Source: Anniella stebbinsi (lineage: Eukaryota > Chordata > Lepidosauria > Squamata > Anniellidae). From it: a DNA stretch of 64,000 nt. The stretch lies in contig JARDYH010000001.1 of NCBI GenBank assembly GCA_029215795.1, positions 308,665,154 through 308,729,153 of the forward strand, written 5' to 3'. How positions within the stretch are numbered: position 1 is the stretch's first letter; each line of letters starts with the position of its first letter. Below are positions 34,501-49,100 of this stretch, piece after piece. The notes under the pieces were generated by a model. The model saw only the letters and a program-made list of their open reading frames with translations. It was not told the DNA's origin and made no database searches. A program made the translations under genes and the position numbers.

Positions 34501-37500
34501 CTCAATCTCCACAGACTTTCTCTCAATTCTCAATCCCAGAATCCTAACTCTGATCTAAACCCTCGTACATTAATTCCCTATCTCTGATCTAAACCCTCTC
34601 ACAACAAATCCCCTTCTCATTTTATTTCATCCTGTCATGTCTCCCGCAGGCAGAGCATACAGTTTATACAGCACCCACACTTCACCCCCGCCTTTCATGC
34701 ATTCAGCCAATTGTCATACATATGCAAATCTACCATTCTCATCCTAGAGATACTCACCAAACCATAGATCTATAACAAGAATATATTATAAACATAAACT
34801 CAGTAAGTGTAACGTCACACAATCCTAACTGAAGATTTGCCAGCTGGGGGCTATAGGATTTGGGTTCCCATGGGGTTGAGTCCTGAGAGTTCCCTCTCTT
34901 TTGCCTTTGACATAACTTTTTCCCCTCAAGTGTGTAAAAGGTTAGTGGAGGCATGATCTCCACTTTCCCCCATTGGGGTTCAAAGATCCATCTCCTGCTT
35001 CCCAATGTCTTGTCCTATGTAGTGATCCACTGGAGGCTGCTGCTCTCAGCATGTGTCATTGGCTGCCCTTGTACTGTCTCGACTGCTTGACCACTTTCCC
35101 TAACTGGGTGGAACTTGAACCTTATCCCAGGAGGGCTGATGTATGCTCCTCTCAAGCCCCCCCTGCCCATGGAGCAATGTAGATCCTGTCTTTGTGGGCT
35201 TTCTTTCTTTCCCATTGTGTGTTGTGCTCCAAAGCAGTGGTTGTGAGGAGCCTAAGGGAACTTGAACCCTTGCTTGGCTAGATGCCTGGGGTCTTGTGGT
35301 AGCAGGTTTGTTGCTGGCTGTGCCACTGAGACTGATGGAATGAAGGCACTGTTGTGTGTGTTGTGGTGCAATGGATGTGCTGGGGATTTGTCCCCATTGT
35401 CATGCGTTCATTGGCTCCTCCTGTGTGTAGGGAACATACACACACACAGCAGTGTTGCTAGGAGTGCTATATGTGGATGTGGATGCCATTTTAACCCCAT
35501 TTTGGGGGTTCCCTTCTCCTCCTGGGTTGAGTATGCATTGAATACGGCCAATGTTCCATCAGCATAGCTATGGAGCACCTCTGATCCGGACAAAGGGTTC
35601 CTTTGAAAAGATACCTTTTCTATACATTATCTAGCTCTAAAGTGCATTTTGGTGCCCCAGATAGATTTGCTTGCAGTTTTTTGTTCTTAGTTTACTCCTA
35701 TGTTCCAGAGAAGTTCCATATTTACAGGAATTAAATAGTTGAAAGATTTTAATTGTAAAATTATTTTGTGGCAAAAGAACAAATATTTATGTACTTTCCC
35801 CATTTTTTAAAACTTTAAAACCTTTTCTCTGTACAGCTTTGACCATTCATCCCAAATGTCCTGGTGCTGGCCAAGTTATATTTATTTCAGGGCGTCTTGA
35901 AATGTCTGTTTCTCTAGAATCAACGTTTTGTATTCTGATGTCTGTGAACATTACGACAACTTACGCTTTGTGGGGAACACTGCAGTGGGCAAACCCACAG
36001 ATGACTGCTAAGGAGATAATGGCCACTTTGTGTAAAGTTTCATGGAGTTTGCACCACAGCACTCCACGCCCTGTTTGCTGTATTCCCAGCCCTATCTTTC
36101 CTTGCAAATTAAGGCACAATCCAGCCAAGTTTAAGAAATATCAAGCCTTGCTTATTTCAATGGGCTGATTTTATATGGAGCAATCCTAAATTTCAGCTAC
36201 ACTGGCTGAGAGGGTCATAGGATTTGGTGGAAGCCCCACTACACCAACAGGATGTGAGATATGCCAGTGGCACAAAAGATATACCAGCAGAACAGGCCGC
36301 TGGTGTATCAGCTTCACCAACAAAAATATGCTAGCAGAATGGCTAAACCTATGTTATGTGTGTTTTCTAGGCTGAGAGGGTGCAGCAGCAGTGTAACTCC
36401 AGCATAGTTAGGGGTATATGGTTTAGCTGGGACATGTCGATTCTCTGCATGTGACAGCCATACAATCAGCATACAAAAAGTAATTTAACATCTAGACCTG
36501 TAAAAGCATTTATCACGGATGTATATCAATGGGCATCATAGGCTTGGTAACTGTTCCAAGGCAGCTAATAGATTACTGCATAAAGGTTGAAGAGAGTCTG
36601 GCTGAGGATGCATCCCTTTTTCACCCTTCGTTAGACCTGGAAAGTTTCTACTTGTTTGTATCTTGTAAGTGATAGATTTATATATACATTTAATAAGATT
36701 GTGTGTATTCTCCCTCTTCATAATGCTTTGTAAATCTTACTGGTTCTCTCTTACCAGCTTCCCTCTTTTTTTTCTCCTTACATGATGTAAGGTCGTTATT
36801 TTTCTGCATGTATTTACTGATCCAACTTAAAAATGGTCAGCACAGAGGAAATGTTTGATTCTGCCACAAGAGGGAAGATCATCGCATGCATTTGACTGCA
36901 CCATAGGCTCTCCTCCTCTATTGCTGTCTGTGTTCAGCAGCACACAGGGCTGGCCAAAGTGTGGCTCCCTGGGGCGTTTTTTCTGTGGCTTTGTTTCTTT
37001 CCTTTTAGAATGGGTCATCTGTGTGCCGCTGAAGGCACAACAAATGCGCTTTCCTCTTAACTGCCAAGGGTTTATTTAGGACAGTGCCTTGCATCATCTC
37101 TAAATAAAACAAGCATTGTCCATCACCCCCCCTCCCCTGGTTCCATTACAGCTGTTGTGGAACTTCATACTATGGCAGGAACAAAAGTCCAAGGTGGCAG
37201 GGTGTCTTGGCTTACATAACATCAGAAACAAATTCCTGAGAATGTGCTTCCCTTTCTGGAAGCATCTGGCAAGGCTGCTGTTCAAAGCGGGACTCTGGAC
37301 TAGGAGGATTGATGGCCTTCTTTTAGAAAAGGGTGAGAAGGGCAGACTCTCACAGGCATTTGCTTTTGAATTGAGGTACAGGAACACAGGACGCTGCCTT
37401 ATACTGAGCCAGACCATTGGTCCACCTAGGCTCTCCAAGGATGTCAGGCAGGAGTTTGCCTTATGCTGAGCCAGACCATTGGGCCACCTAGGCTCTCCAA

Positions 37501-40057
37501 GGATGTCAGGCAGGAGTTCTTTTCCAGCCCTACCTAGAGGTGCCAGACCTGGGACCTTCTGCACACAGTGGATGTGTTCTACCACTGCGCTATGGCCCTT
37601 CCCCAAATCCAGTACTAAACCCAGGCTGCTTTATGTTCTTATGTTAATTAAAAATTCTCAGCTAGAACACTTCTGCCATTTCAACTGTCTCTTAGGTGGA
37701 GGGGAAAGACAAACTGCAGAGGGCTTTGTGGAACATGGGAAGATGTCAGGGCTGGGGGTGGGTGCGAGGAATATCCAGAAAGAAATGATTTCATCCAGAT
37801 GCAGCCTCTTAGTATGCAGGAGACTATTCTGTAACCGTTTTTCACAGGAGGTGAATAGAGCTCGGTACGGAACCTTGATAGAACAAATGACATCTCTGCA
37901 TAAAAAACAGAAACTATAAAACTGCTTTCAGTGGCCCTGTCTGGAACTGTCTGAACTTTCTAAGGGGTTTCTGTCAGTCTGATATCTTGCCCAAATCCGG
38001 GAGACGCCCGGAGTTTCTGCATGAAGGAGGCAAAGGTCTCCAAGAGACTCCATATCTGGGAGTCATTTGAATATTAATAGCAGACCTGGGGATGGGGGAC
38101 AAGGTAGTATAGCTCAAACAAGCAGAATAACTTTCCAGGGGCTCATCTCTCATCCTAGTTGGTGAGTCAGCCTGTCCTGCTGCCCCATTTCTAAAGGGAG
38201 AAAGGATTGTCGAGCAGGAACAACAGGGCTGGTTATCTTCCCTAAACCATCTGCTGGGCCCCTGTCAGCATCACCTGCAGCTGGCAAATCTGAGCAGGAG
38301 AGTTGGATACCTCTTGATCCCATCCCCTGGTTTTCCATGAAATCAGCAGAAATGTGAGAATTGTTGGCGTGAGGAATGTTTGTCTTCCTTGCACAGGACA
38401 GGAAGGGCTTCCTGCTGGTGACTCTTCCCTGGCACTAGATGCTGTTGCACAGCACAGGGCGGCTCACCTTGGCGCTTCTGACAGCTAAACCCTTTCTTCT
38501 TTCAGCCTTGCTGACAATCTGTGCAGCACTGACAGATTTCTGAGCTCCAGACTGATCTTTGCTTCCTGGCCTCCAGCTCCCTCTTACTAGATCTCCACTC
38601 TCTCTAGACCAGGGGTGTGGCCCTCTAGGTGTCTTGGCCTTCAACTCTTCTCCAGTTTTCCAGGATTTTTTTCTATGCAAATTAGTTTAATTCGCATAGG
38701 AACATTTTCAGTTTGCATAGGGAAGTTTTCCAGTGCCCTAGAGAGATCTAATTTAGCATGTTTATTTTACTTGTATTTTGTAAACAAAAAAGTTCAAAAA
38801 GAGTCCCACTTGAATTTCTGGCCCAATGTGATTTAAGTGTTTTATTATGTAATTTTTTTATTGGAATATTTATAAATGTTTAAAGATAATCGCATGTACT
38901 TCCCTTACATTTTTTTAAATGTAAGAAGTAAACAAAGGTACTGAAAACTCTTGACAGACTAATTACTTTTGGCAACCCAAACAACTGTGCATCTGTTTCA
39001 GCAGAGTTCAACTCTTTCACTGAGGGTGTTGGGGCACCTTCAGTTTCATGATCACTACTTATTAGTTCCATTTCACACTGAGACATATATGTATTTCAGT
39101 GGCATATATATTCTCTCTCATACCTGAAAGACATGAATTAAAATTTTGAAACTGCCAAGCTTGCCTAATATTGCATTTGCAATTGGCATACATTCATTTT
39201 TACGAATGAACTTATGAAATGGAAAATTTCCTGTGGAAAACTAAAGCACAGTGAAATTTTGGAAACATTTTTGCCCCACATCACTGCTGCCATAAGTCCT
39301 AGCCAGTATAGCCAAGGGTGAGGGTCTGATGGGAGTTATAGGCCAAAATGTCTGGAGGGCCTCAAGTTGCCTGGCTTTAGTCCTTCAGTAGCTTCTGGTC
39401 CAGTTCAGACCTCCCAACCTAAACGATTGCAGTTTTTCCTTCCCATTAAGGAAGCAATGGCCTCCAGCAGCAACCATGACAATGTAACAATTACATGAAA
39501 AGCTGCAGGTGCCAGTGTTGGTCTTTGAAGTCCAGTGTGTGGGTAGAAGCATTTTCCAGTTTTAAATCTACTATAAATAGGTGTTAAGAGTTCAAATTGA
39601 AAAGGGGAACATAAAGACTATAGAAGAAGGGATGGGGAGGAGATCTACTTAAACTTGTGAGCTTGTGTTCAGGGATGGGAGTGCGGTACTCAGCAAGGAA
39701 AGATGAGTCAGGATCAGGCTTTACATGGTGTGTGTGTGTGTAGGGTGACCAGATAAAATCCAGGTCAGGGCTCATGTAACTTTAACAGTTGTAGAGAAAA
39801 GGGAATTTCATCCAGTATCATTTGTATGCAATTAGTTCCAGGTGAAATTCCCTCTTCATCACAACAGTTAAAGTTGCAGGGGCCCTACCTTCTTTTGTAT
39901 ATGGTCACTCTAGTATAGTGCATGCACCTTTAACTGTTTTGATGAAGAGGGAATATCACCAGGAACTAACTGCATACAAATGACACTGGCTGAAATTCCC
40001 TTTTCTCTACAACTGTTAAAGTTGCATGAGCCCTGACCTGGATTTTATCTGGACAGC

Positions 40058-40122
<65 letters not shown>

Positions 40123-43100
40123 TGAGCGAGAGAGAGAGCACTTTTCTACATGAGGCTGTTAATCTGCGGCATCTACTTTTGATTTCATTGCAGAATTAAG
40201 ATCTGAGCACTACACGAAGAGCTTTTCCTTTCCTGCATTTCCACTACATAACCTCTAGCTGGCACAGTGGCATAGCAGAATAGTGCAATAAGTGGAAATT
40301 GATTCCCCCCAACACTTTTTTTTAACACCACATTTTCCCTACTCTAAAAAACTTGCCAAAAGGACTGTTGAAAAACAGAAGCAAAACTGGAGGGTCACAA
40401 TGTCACCTAAAAAAACCCCGTTAAAAAACCATGAGTAGGGAATGACAAGTGCACAATCAATGCCTCATGTAAAAAATGCTCTGAGCGAGGAAAATAAGCT
40501 ATTGTTCATCAGCCATTTGTTCAGATGTCTAATAACAAGGACTGGGGTGATGAAAAAGTGCCCAAATGCCAACAGATTTTGCCAGTCTCTGAGATCATAT
40601 AGTGATGAGGGAAACTATAATAGAACCTCTGAATTCAGATACCTACTTAGGAACAAGCCATTTGATTGCAATGGAGGGGATGTCCAGAATGTAGCATGAA
40701 AACAATATATATAAAATGGAAGGGTGGGTGGGGAGTTGCAGCATGTCTGGAAAGAGAAAAAAGGTGCTTGTACTAGGATTAATGGGGGTATTTAATTGGG
40801 AACCGTCAGCTCTGTCTATTGAGTCAAAACAAATGTGATAAGAAGTGGACATGAGCCAGTGTAGTCTGCTTGAGGAGGCTGTTTCGGAGCAGTATTCACT
40901 GGGGATCTATTTATTATAGTTCTTGAATGTGTGTTAAATGTTGTTCAGTACTTAAAATTGTTGGCACCTTGCCGAATCTAACAAAAGGGATAAAACACAT
41001 AAGGATCAGGAGAAAGGAGGGATAAGGACATCAAGTAAATCCATCAAATTCCAAGGCATTTAGCTAGCAGTAGGTGCTGATTTTATTTTTAATTATACAA
41101 TTTTAAATGATAATGTTAAGGAAGGATTTTTTTCTTATTTTTATGTTATTTTAAAATGTGTCTCCCACTCTTCTGCTGCTACGCTCCCGGAGGAAGACAT
41201 ACTATGGAGTTTGCTTCCTCTCTTCCACATTCTCTTACAAACTCCCTAGTAACAGTTTCCAACGTATTCCTATGCATCTTTACCCAGTGCCCAGTGAGTT
41301 AGAATTGCAGCCTTTCAAGATCAAGGTCTCGTATCCTCCCATGAGCTCAGAGGACTTCCATAGTTCTAAAGCAAAGAAGACAGCTGCTTGGATGGGGATA
41401 TGATTCCCAATGCATTTTGCAGAAACTAGCAATGGAAACTGTGTATGCTTTGTAATAAAAAAATGTATGTGTGCTGTGGCAGAAACACTTGTTCCAAGCC
41501 GTAGAAAAGAACACTCCAAGCAGTTTTTAGGGAGAAGCATAATCTTTTCCCCTTGATAAAAAGTTTACGCAAAATGTCTGTCTGGGGAACCATATCCATC
41601 CAAGCAGCTGTCTTTTTTGGGCATTGGCTGTTTTTTAACACTGTAATTGGTCCTCTCTCTTTTTTGTTGTAGATTTCCATAGCCCTCTCTAGTGTATGGA
41701 TTGGCTTTTGGCTAGTGCCTGGGTTAACATGGGCAGTTATTGATGTGGAAAGAAACAACCAAAATTTCAAGGGTCTTTCAAAGTCTGCCACTAATAGTCC
41801 ACAACTTTTTGTCATCTAAACTAGGAAAGGTGATGATCTTTTATTAGAGCAGGCTTATAGAAGGGTATAAGCTTTTCTATTGATTCAAAACTTTTCTTTG
41901 GGAAGAATCAACAGATAGTTTATTATTACCATTTTTATTATTCCTAGAGCAAAAGAAGTATAGCATTCCAAGTGTATGATCTGTAGCCCACAATAATCTG
42001 CTGTTGACACACTGAAGTTGATAATAAATATCCGTAGCACTGGAAAGCTTAAAAGCAGATTGTTCAATTTCAGAACACAGATGAGAAGCTCCTTTCAAAT
42101 GGGAAAACTAGCACATCAGGGAGAAGATTACAATGTTGTTGTTGTTGTTATTGTTATTAATGATGATGTCACCCAGTAACATTGTTCTCTGGGCAGCTTA
42201 CAGCATCAAATGATCATGCACTTTAAAAACACAATATTATAAAATAACAATTTGGGTGTATGAATGATGTCTAAATGTTCAATTAACTTTTGTTGTGGAT
42301 GGACATTCAAATATGTGATCCCTCACCTGTACTCTAAAGTGTTATTGTCCCAGGAAGACTATACCACATGCATTTCTTATATATTTGAATTGATTCTGGG
42401 TTTGCCTCTCAGTGAGTAATGTGCCACCTTATAGGATATGGACAGTAGTCTGAAGCTATTTCAGTACAGTGAAATATAATGAATTAGCAGCTCCACTAAT
42501 ACTGTAATATTACTGATGGGATTTGTTATCTGTTTATAGTTGCTTATATTCGCTTGTTCATGTTGCAACCAGGCCATTTTCCTTTTAGAGGAATGGTTGT
42601 CTCATCGATTGAACTCTTTCTCAATACAGGAACCAACCAAAGGGCAAAATCCTTCCAAGTCCCTTAAAGCCATGGGCATCAGTAGGCCAGCAGCCAGTGC
42701 CAGAGAAGCTACCTCACCAGCTGAGTCTTCTCCAGCACAAGCCAAAGCAGTACGTACACACTGGCAAGGGGTAGCTGGTGCTTTGTTCAGTGCCAGTAAA
42801 CTACAGCTCCTATTTCCATGGGTCCTGGTAGATCTAGCCAACAGCCAGGAAATCTTCTGCCCAGCCCATGTTCATGGGGCACATGGCAGATAAGCTTTAA
42901 AAAGTGATGGCCACGCCTGCTAAATATTCTGAATGGGAGGGAGGGAGGGGGGCTGGGAAGGCTTTGCACTAGCCATGGCGAGGAGCAACAGGAAGATCTA
43001 GGTCAAGCAGAAGGGCTGGGCAGACAATAAGTTTAGTTTTCAAGTAAAAAGCAAAACAGCCCTTTGTGGAAAACCTCAGACACTTTGACAAAAATCTGGG

Positions 43101-46100
43101 ATGGAAGGAGATGGAAGTTATGGTGAAAGAATCGACGGAACAATGGGATCGTTTTTGTGCCCCTGCAGGTGGAACTCATCCAAGCGGAGCATCAGTATAG
43201 TCTGAGTGATGGCAGAACAACGTTGTGTCCCCACCCTGCCCCTGTGCTGGGAAGTGAACGGGAGCAGGATGCAGCCCAGCGCCGCCTCTCCTACTACCAA
43301 CAGGAGCTGTGGAGTGTGCTGGAGAGCCTGCGGGAGCAGCATCTCCTCCAGGAGGACACAGAGCACATGCTGAAATCCCAGTTTGGCGGTGAGCCAGGGA
43401 ATGAGGAGTTGTAAGCCTTTCAGAATGGCTCTCCTTCAAGCCAGAGTGCGTTTTAATAAGATCAGTGCTGTCCCAGAATCTTTCAGGGTTCCAAGGAGGG
43501 TATGTGATATAAACAGGGTAAAAAGCCCAGCTTCAGCCTTGGTTAAAGGCCAGTTCTGGAAGCCAGTGCAAAGTTGCTAGCCTCTCCATGACTGATCATT
43601 TCCCCACCCTCCCAGTCACTTGAGTACCTTATCAGCTCTATGCACTTCCTTTGCTAGTTTTGTGATGACTTTCCTTGCATGAGAATAGGATGTTGACTCT
43701 GCTCTCAGCCCCCAATCCAAACCATTGACTGATTTGATTGATTGAATTTCTGTGCCACCTTTCTGAAGCCAATGAAGGTGCTTTACAAAAACTTCACAAA
43801 ATATAAACCATAATCAAATAAAAGCATTGACCCTGTTCAGATGACACGTTAAGCCACAGTGGTTAAGCATTTTGAGCTAAACGTTATGGCTTAGTGTGTC
43901 ATGTGAACCATGATTTAGCATGTTGTGTGAACCATTCCTAACTATGGTAGCTACACTCACTAACCATTTGCTGCAAAAGGGTTAGCGGCCTAACGATGGC
44001 TTAGAGTCTTGTCTGAACAGGCCTATAGTAAAACATTAGGAACAACCTTAAAAACCATGACAACTTAAAAAGCCAAGTTAAAGAAATGTGTCTTAATCCC
44101 GTTCCTGAATGTAGAGAGAGTGGGGAAGCAATCGCAGCTCCAACAGGAGTGTCTTTCTGAGTTTGAGCACATGACAGAAGAAAGAAAGTCGGCCTCTCCC
44201 AGCAAGGGTGTCTTCACAAGTGCATTTCATCCTGATCTTAATAATGAGTCAGAGTTTGTGTTGAACCCAGTGCTGCAAGCTTATCTGTTGCAGGATTACC
44301 TTCACAACTAGCATCAGCTCACTGTCTGTCCCTTACCCGAGGAACTCCTCTTTGCTTCAGCAGACCTGCAGCTGAATCTGCAGTGCGAGGGAGCCCAGTG
44401 TGAGAGCTACCCAGCTGCCACCCGCAACTTTGCAGTCTCACTACATTTGTTCTCAGCCAAGGCTTACGAATTCATGAAGAGGACATTCCAGCTGCCAGAA
44501 CCCGCCACCTTACGCAGGTATGCAGTTCTTACTGGTGTCTGATGCTCTTTGTGTTAACTGAGATGAGAGTGTGTCAAACATACAAAGCAGTCATACACAG
44601 AGACATGTACTATGATTCCTTAAAGCAACCTTCCCCAACCTAGTGCCCTCCAAGTGTGTTGGACTACAACTCCCATTATCTCCCAGCCAGCTTCAGATAC
44701 TACTTTTTCTTGACACTTTTTCGATGAGAGTTAAGAAGCAGAAAGAAAATGCCGGAAAACACGCAACTTTGTCATATTGGATCATAGAACGTGAGCTCTT
44801 GAATTCCATCTGCAAGTTTCCTGGCTCAGATTTGTGACTGGCTGCTCTTACATGGCGAAGATGTCTGTTTACCCCTTTTCTTCCCAATTAGGAGAACCTG
44901 TTGTCTGTGAACCTGTGCCATAAAACCATAGATGATGATTAGGGGGATAATAATCCCTCTTGGGGCAATGGAGAAGAAGCTCCCTTCTCCCCACCCCAAA
45001 AAAGCCAAATCTGAAAATCGAACCTTGCTTTTCAGAGAAGATCCAGAAGCCTTTTCTGACCTCCTGGGAAGGGCTTGATCAGAATGAGAACTTTGGGGCA
45101 AAGGGCCATTATGAGAAGGTGGGAATTGTTAAGCGATGGGAATAGGCCAATGGGTAACCCAGGATGTAGGACTGGATGTCTGTGGTACGAAGGGCTATGA
45201 CAACGTGGAAAAGAGAGAGATTCCTGTGGCACTGTGAAGCTAAACAAGCTTACTTCATCCAGTGAAACTGAGGAAGAAGACTCATGCTTATGAATACATA
45301 CTGGAGGGGATTTTAATCTTCAAGGTGGTACAGATGCTTTCTTTTTTGATACAATGCTGACATGGCTAATCTTCTGGAAGTCTCCTGGAAAGATTCAGTA
45401 ATGAACTAAACAGAAAGAAAGACAGAGACAGAAAGAGGAAAAGGGAGGGACAGTGCATAGTCTTTGAGTTAAGATTTCCATCCACTTGAGAGTGAAATGG
45501 AATCAGATAAATTAGCAATCTGTGAAGAGTGCAACTCTTATCAATGTTTACTGAGAAATATGTCCCTCTATCCCCAGTGGGACTTGTTCCATCCCAGGTG
45601 AGTGCATTGAGGATTGTAGGCTAAAAAGTTCATCTAAATAGTTGGCCCTCTCGCAACCAAGCACTCGAGATGGAAATGTAATATATTGGAGGTATTGTGC
45701 TTCTATGCACAAACATGCTGTGTCACTAGAGAATTTACAGTTCTATAGAGTCCAAGTGCGGGGAAAATAGCTTTGAACTATGCAAACACCAGGAAAGACA
45801 GAAATGGCAATGTGATGTAAGGGATGCCATAGAAGCACACCAGCTGGCACTCTGAAGAAATGAAGGATATTCTGTTGAACAATACTGATCACTCTGTGGG
45901 GCAGCAAGCTCTCCTTCCTCTCATCTAATATACCCCTTGCATGGAAGCAAGCTCTTTCCTGCTCAGCCTCCCATGTGAGCATTTATCCAGATTATACTGA
46001 GCTTTAGAGGAGTGACCAAGGCAAATTTATTTATTTATTTATTCATTTATTGGTTGGTTGGTTGCATTTCTATACCACCCAATAGCCAAAGCTCTCTGGG

Positions 46101-49100
46101 CGGCTTACAGAAATTAAAACCATGAAGTACAATTCAAAGTATAAAACAACCAACAGTATGAAAATACAATATAAAAGTGCAACCAGGATAAAACTGAACA
46201 GCAATGCAGAGATTTATACAGATTTAAAATACAGATTTAAAACAGCAAAGTTAAAAGACTAAGATGATAAACTGTTAAAATACTGGGAGAATAAAAAGGT
46301 CTTCACCTGGCGTCGAGAGGAGTATAACGTAGGTGCCAGGTGAACTGCTCTAGAGTACTTATTCCACAGCTGTCCAGGCAGGTACATATGGGAGGAGGCA
46401 TTCCTTCAGATAACCTGGCCTCCAGCCGTTTAGGGCTTTGAATGTTAATACCAGCACTTTGAATCGGGCCCGGACCTGGACTGGCAGCCAGTGAAGCTGG
46501 AAAAGGATTGTCGTGATGTGGTCTTGTTGGCCAGTCCCTGTTAACAAACATGCTGCCCTGTGGTCTTGTTCACCAGTCCCTGTTAACAAATATGCTGCCC
46601 TGTTTTGTAACAGCTGAAGTTTCCGGACCGTTTTCAAAAGCAGCCCCACATATAACACATTGCAGTAATCCAGACAAGAGGTTATCAGAGCATGGATAAC
46701 CATAGCTCAGCTATCTCTGTCCAGACAAGGGTGCAGTTGGTATATCAGCCTAAGCTGATAAAAGGTGCTCCTTGCTACTGAGTCCACCTGTGCCTCAAGT
46801 GACAATTCTGGATCCAAAAGCACCCCCAAACTACGAACGCAATCCTTTAGGGGGAGTTCAACCCCTTACAGAAAAGGGTGAACATCACCTAACCGGACAG
46901 ATGAACCACCCGCAAACAATACCTCCGTCTTGTCTGGATTGAGTCTCAGTTTGTTCGCCCTCATCCAATCCATTACCGTGCCCAGGCACTGATTCAGAAC
47001 AGCCACCGCCTCACCTAGGTTTCATGAAAAGGAGAGGTAGAGCTGGGTGTCATCTGCATATTGATGACACCTCAGCCCACATTTCCATATAACCTCTCCC
47101 AGTGGTTTCATGTAGATGTTGAACAGCATAAGGGATAAAATAGAGTCCTGTGAAAACCCATGGCCTAGGTGCCATGGCACAGAGCAATAATCCCCCAGCA
47201 CCACCCTCTGGAATCGGCCATCCAAGTAGGAACAAAACCACTGCAACACAGAGCATCCAGCTCCCAACCCAGACAACCTATCCAGAAGGATACCATGGTC
47301 AATGGTATTGAAAGCTGCTGAGAGGTCCAAGAAAATCAACGGGGTCGCACTTCCCCTGTCCCTCTCCCGACAAAGGTCATCCTACAGGGCGACCAAGGCA
47401 GTTTCCATTCCAAAACCAGGCCTGAAGCCCAATTGAAATGGATCTAGATAATCAGTTTCATTCAAAAGTGCCTGGAGTTGTCCTGCAACCACCCGCTCAA
47501 GCACTTTGCCCAGGAAGGGGATGTTAGCAACCAGCCTATAATTGTTAACAGGTTAGGCTTTTCCAGGAGTGGTCTGTGCTAGAAGTGCAGTACGACAAAG
47601 AGAACCACATTGATAGTTCAATGACTGGGTTCACACATAATGACAACCCAGAGTATGGGTTGCTGTTGAAGCATGGGTTATTGTTGAATCATGGATTGTT
47701 AGTTAATAACCCATAGTTAAACCATAGGAAAAAAATCACATGTAATAACAACCCACAATTCAACAACAACCCATACTCAGCCCGTAATCTGGGTTGTCAT
47801 TCCGTGTGAACCAGGTTAATGTGTGGGTTCCCTCACTTGCTTACAGAGGAAGGTAGGGGCAAAATGACATGTGGGTATTTTTCTTTTTCTCGATTTTAAA
47901 ACAGCAGGATAAAAGCAGGATCCACTTTGACTTTGTCTGCCTCCCTAGTTGTTCTTATGTCTCTGACACTTGCTAGTAGAAGAGTTTCATCTGAACTGAA
48001 ATTGAGCTCATACCTTCCTTTCTCATGTTCCTTCCATCATAGGTGGCTCTCAAACCCCTATTTCAAGCCGGGATTCAGCCAACAAGCCTTTGATGTATTG
48101 GCAGAAAGATCTCAAGCAGGGGAACAACCCTTCAAGATGTGTTCTCTCCTTATTGGCACAATGCCTTTGGAAAGGAGAATCCGCTATGACCCTTCAACCA
48201 GGAGCTTGCAAGGTCTGGTGGACTTCGGTGCTGGGAATTATGACGCGGACGAGGTTTTGGAGGCAGGAGAAGCGCTCCTTTTGGTGGCTGTTGGTTTCCA
48301 AGGCCAATGGATCATGCCTCTTGGCTACTTCCTCCTTGCCACCCTTCAAGGCGAAATACAGGCCCAGCTCCTGCGCCACTGTATCCTCAAACTGTATGAC
48401 TCTGGTATACAAGTCATCTCTGTGACATCTGATGCTACGGCTCCCAATATTGACACAGCCAGGCGGCTGGGAGTGCTGGTGGATGGTCTCGTGGTGAAGT
48501 CCACATTTTTCCATCCTGCCACCCCTACGCTGGAAATCGCCTACTATTTTGACCCCAGCCATTTGGTCTCCCTGATTCGCAACTTGCTCCAAGCCGATGG
48601 TAGTCTCCAGGTGAGCGGCAAGGCTGTCTGCTGGGACTACCTCCTGCATCTGGGTGCTCTGCAGGAAGAAGAGGTGCTCCGGGCAGCCCGCCAGGCTGGG
48701 GGGATCAGCTTACAGGAGCAGCGGGTGTGGGAAAATGGCACCGCACAGTTGTTTAGCGAGGGCACCGTTCAGGCCTTGCGTTTGGCAGCCAGACTAGGCC
48801 TGCCCCAGTTTCAGGGTCATGAGGCAACCACCCACTTGATCGGGCTGTTGAGTGCCGTTTTTGATGCATGCAGCAGCTGGAACGCCAACGGGAAAGGCTT
48901 CAAAGCACCGCTATCCCTCGCCAGCATTGACGCCCTCGACAATCTCTGCAATGAGTATGAGAACCTGCTTCGCAAACTGCGCACGGCCACGGGGAAGCTA
49001 CTCTGGCTGAGCAGGCATCGATGGGGCTTTCTTGGCTTTCTTGTGAACCTGCGCAGCTTTCAGTGGGTGGCGCAGACTCATCTGCAGGCAGAAGATAATC

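Noticed and set aside
34129..35610. Possible antisense LTR of an endogenous retrovirus
   Set aside because: There is a TG start, an inverted AATAAAGC-like motif at about 34390 and repeated CTGATCTAAACCCT, but no matching end, duplication or retroviral coding sequence was found.
35836..36168. Possible THAP9-like exon after CTGTACAG
   Set aside because: The acceptor is plausible, but the frame has no THAP9 similarity and no matching donor. The total coding length is already in frame without it.
44120..44311. Frame of 63 codons between two THAP9-like exons
   Set aside because: No splice sites fitting the gene's phases and no family similarity; it lies just after a foldback element.
47927..48042. 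Upstream extension of the final THAP9-like exon to an ATG at 47927
   Set aside because: A CATCATAG acceptor at 48042 fits the phase of the previous exon, and similarity to THAP9 starts exactly there. The extension is intron read-through.
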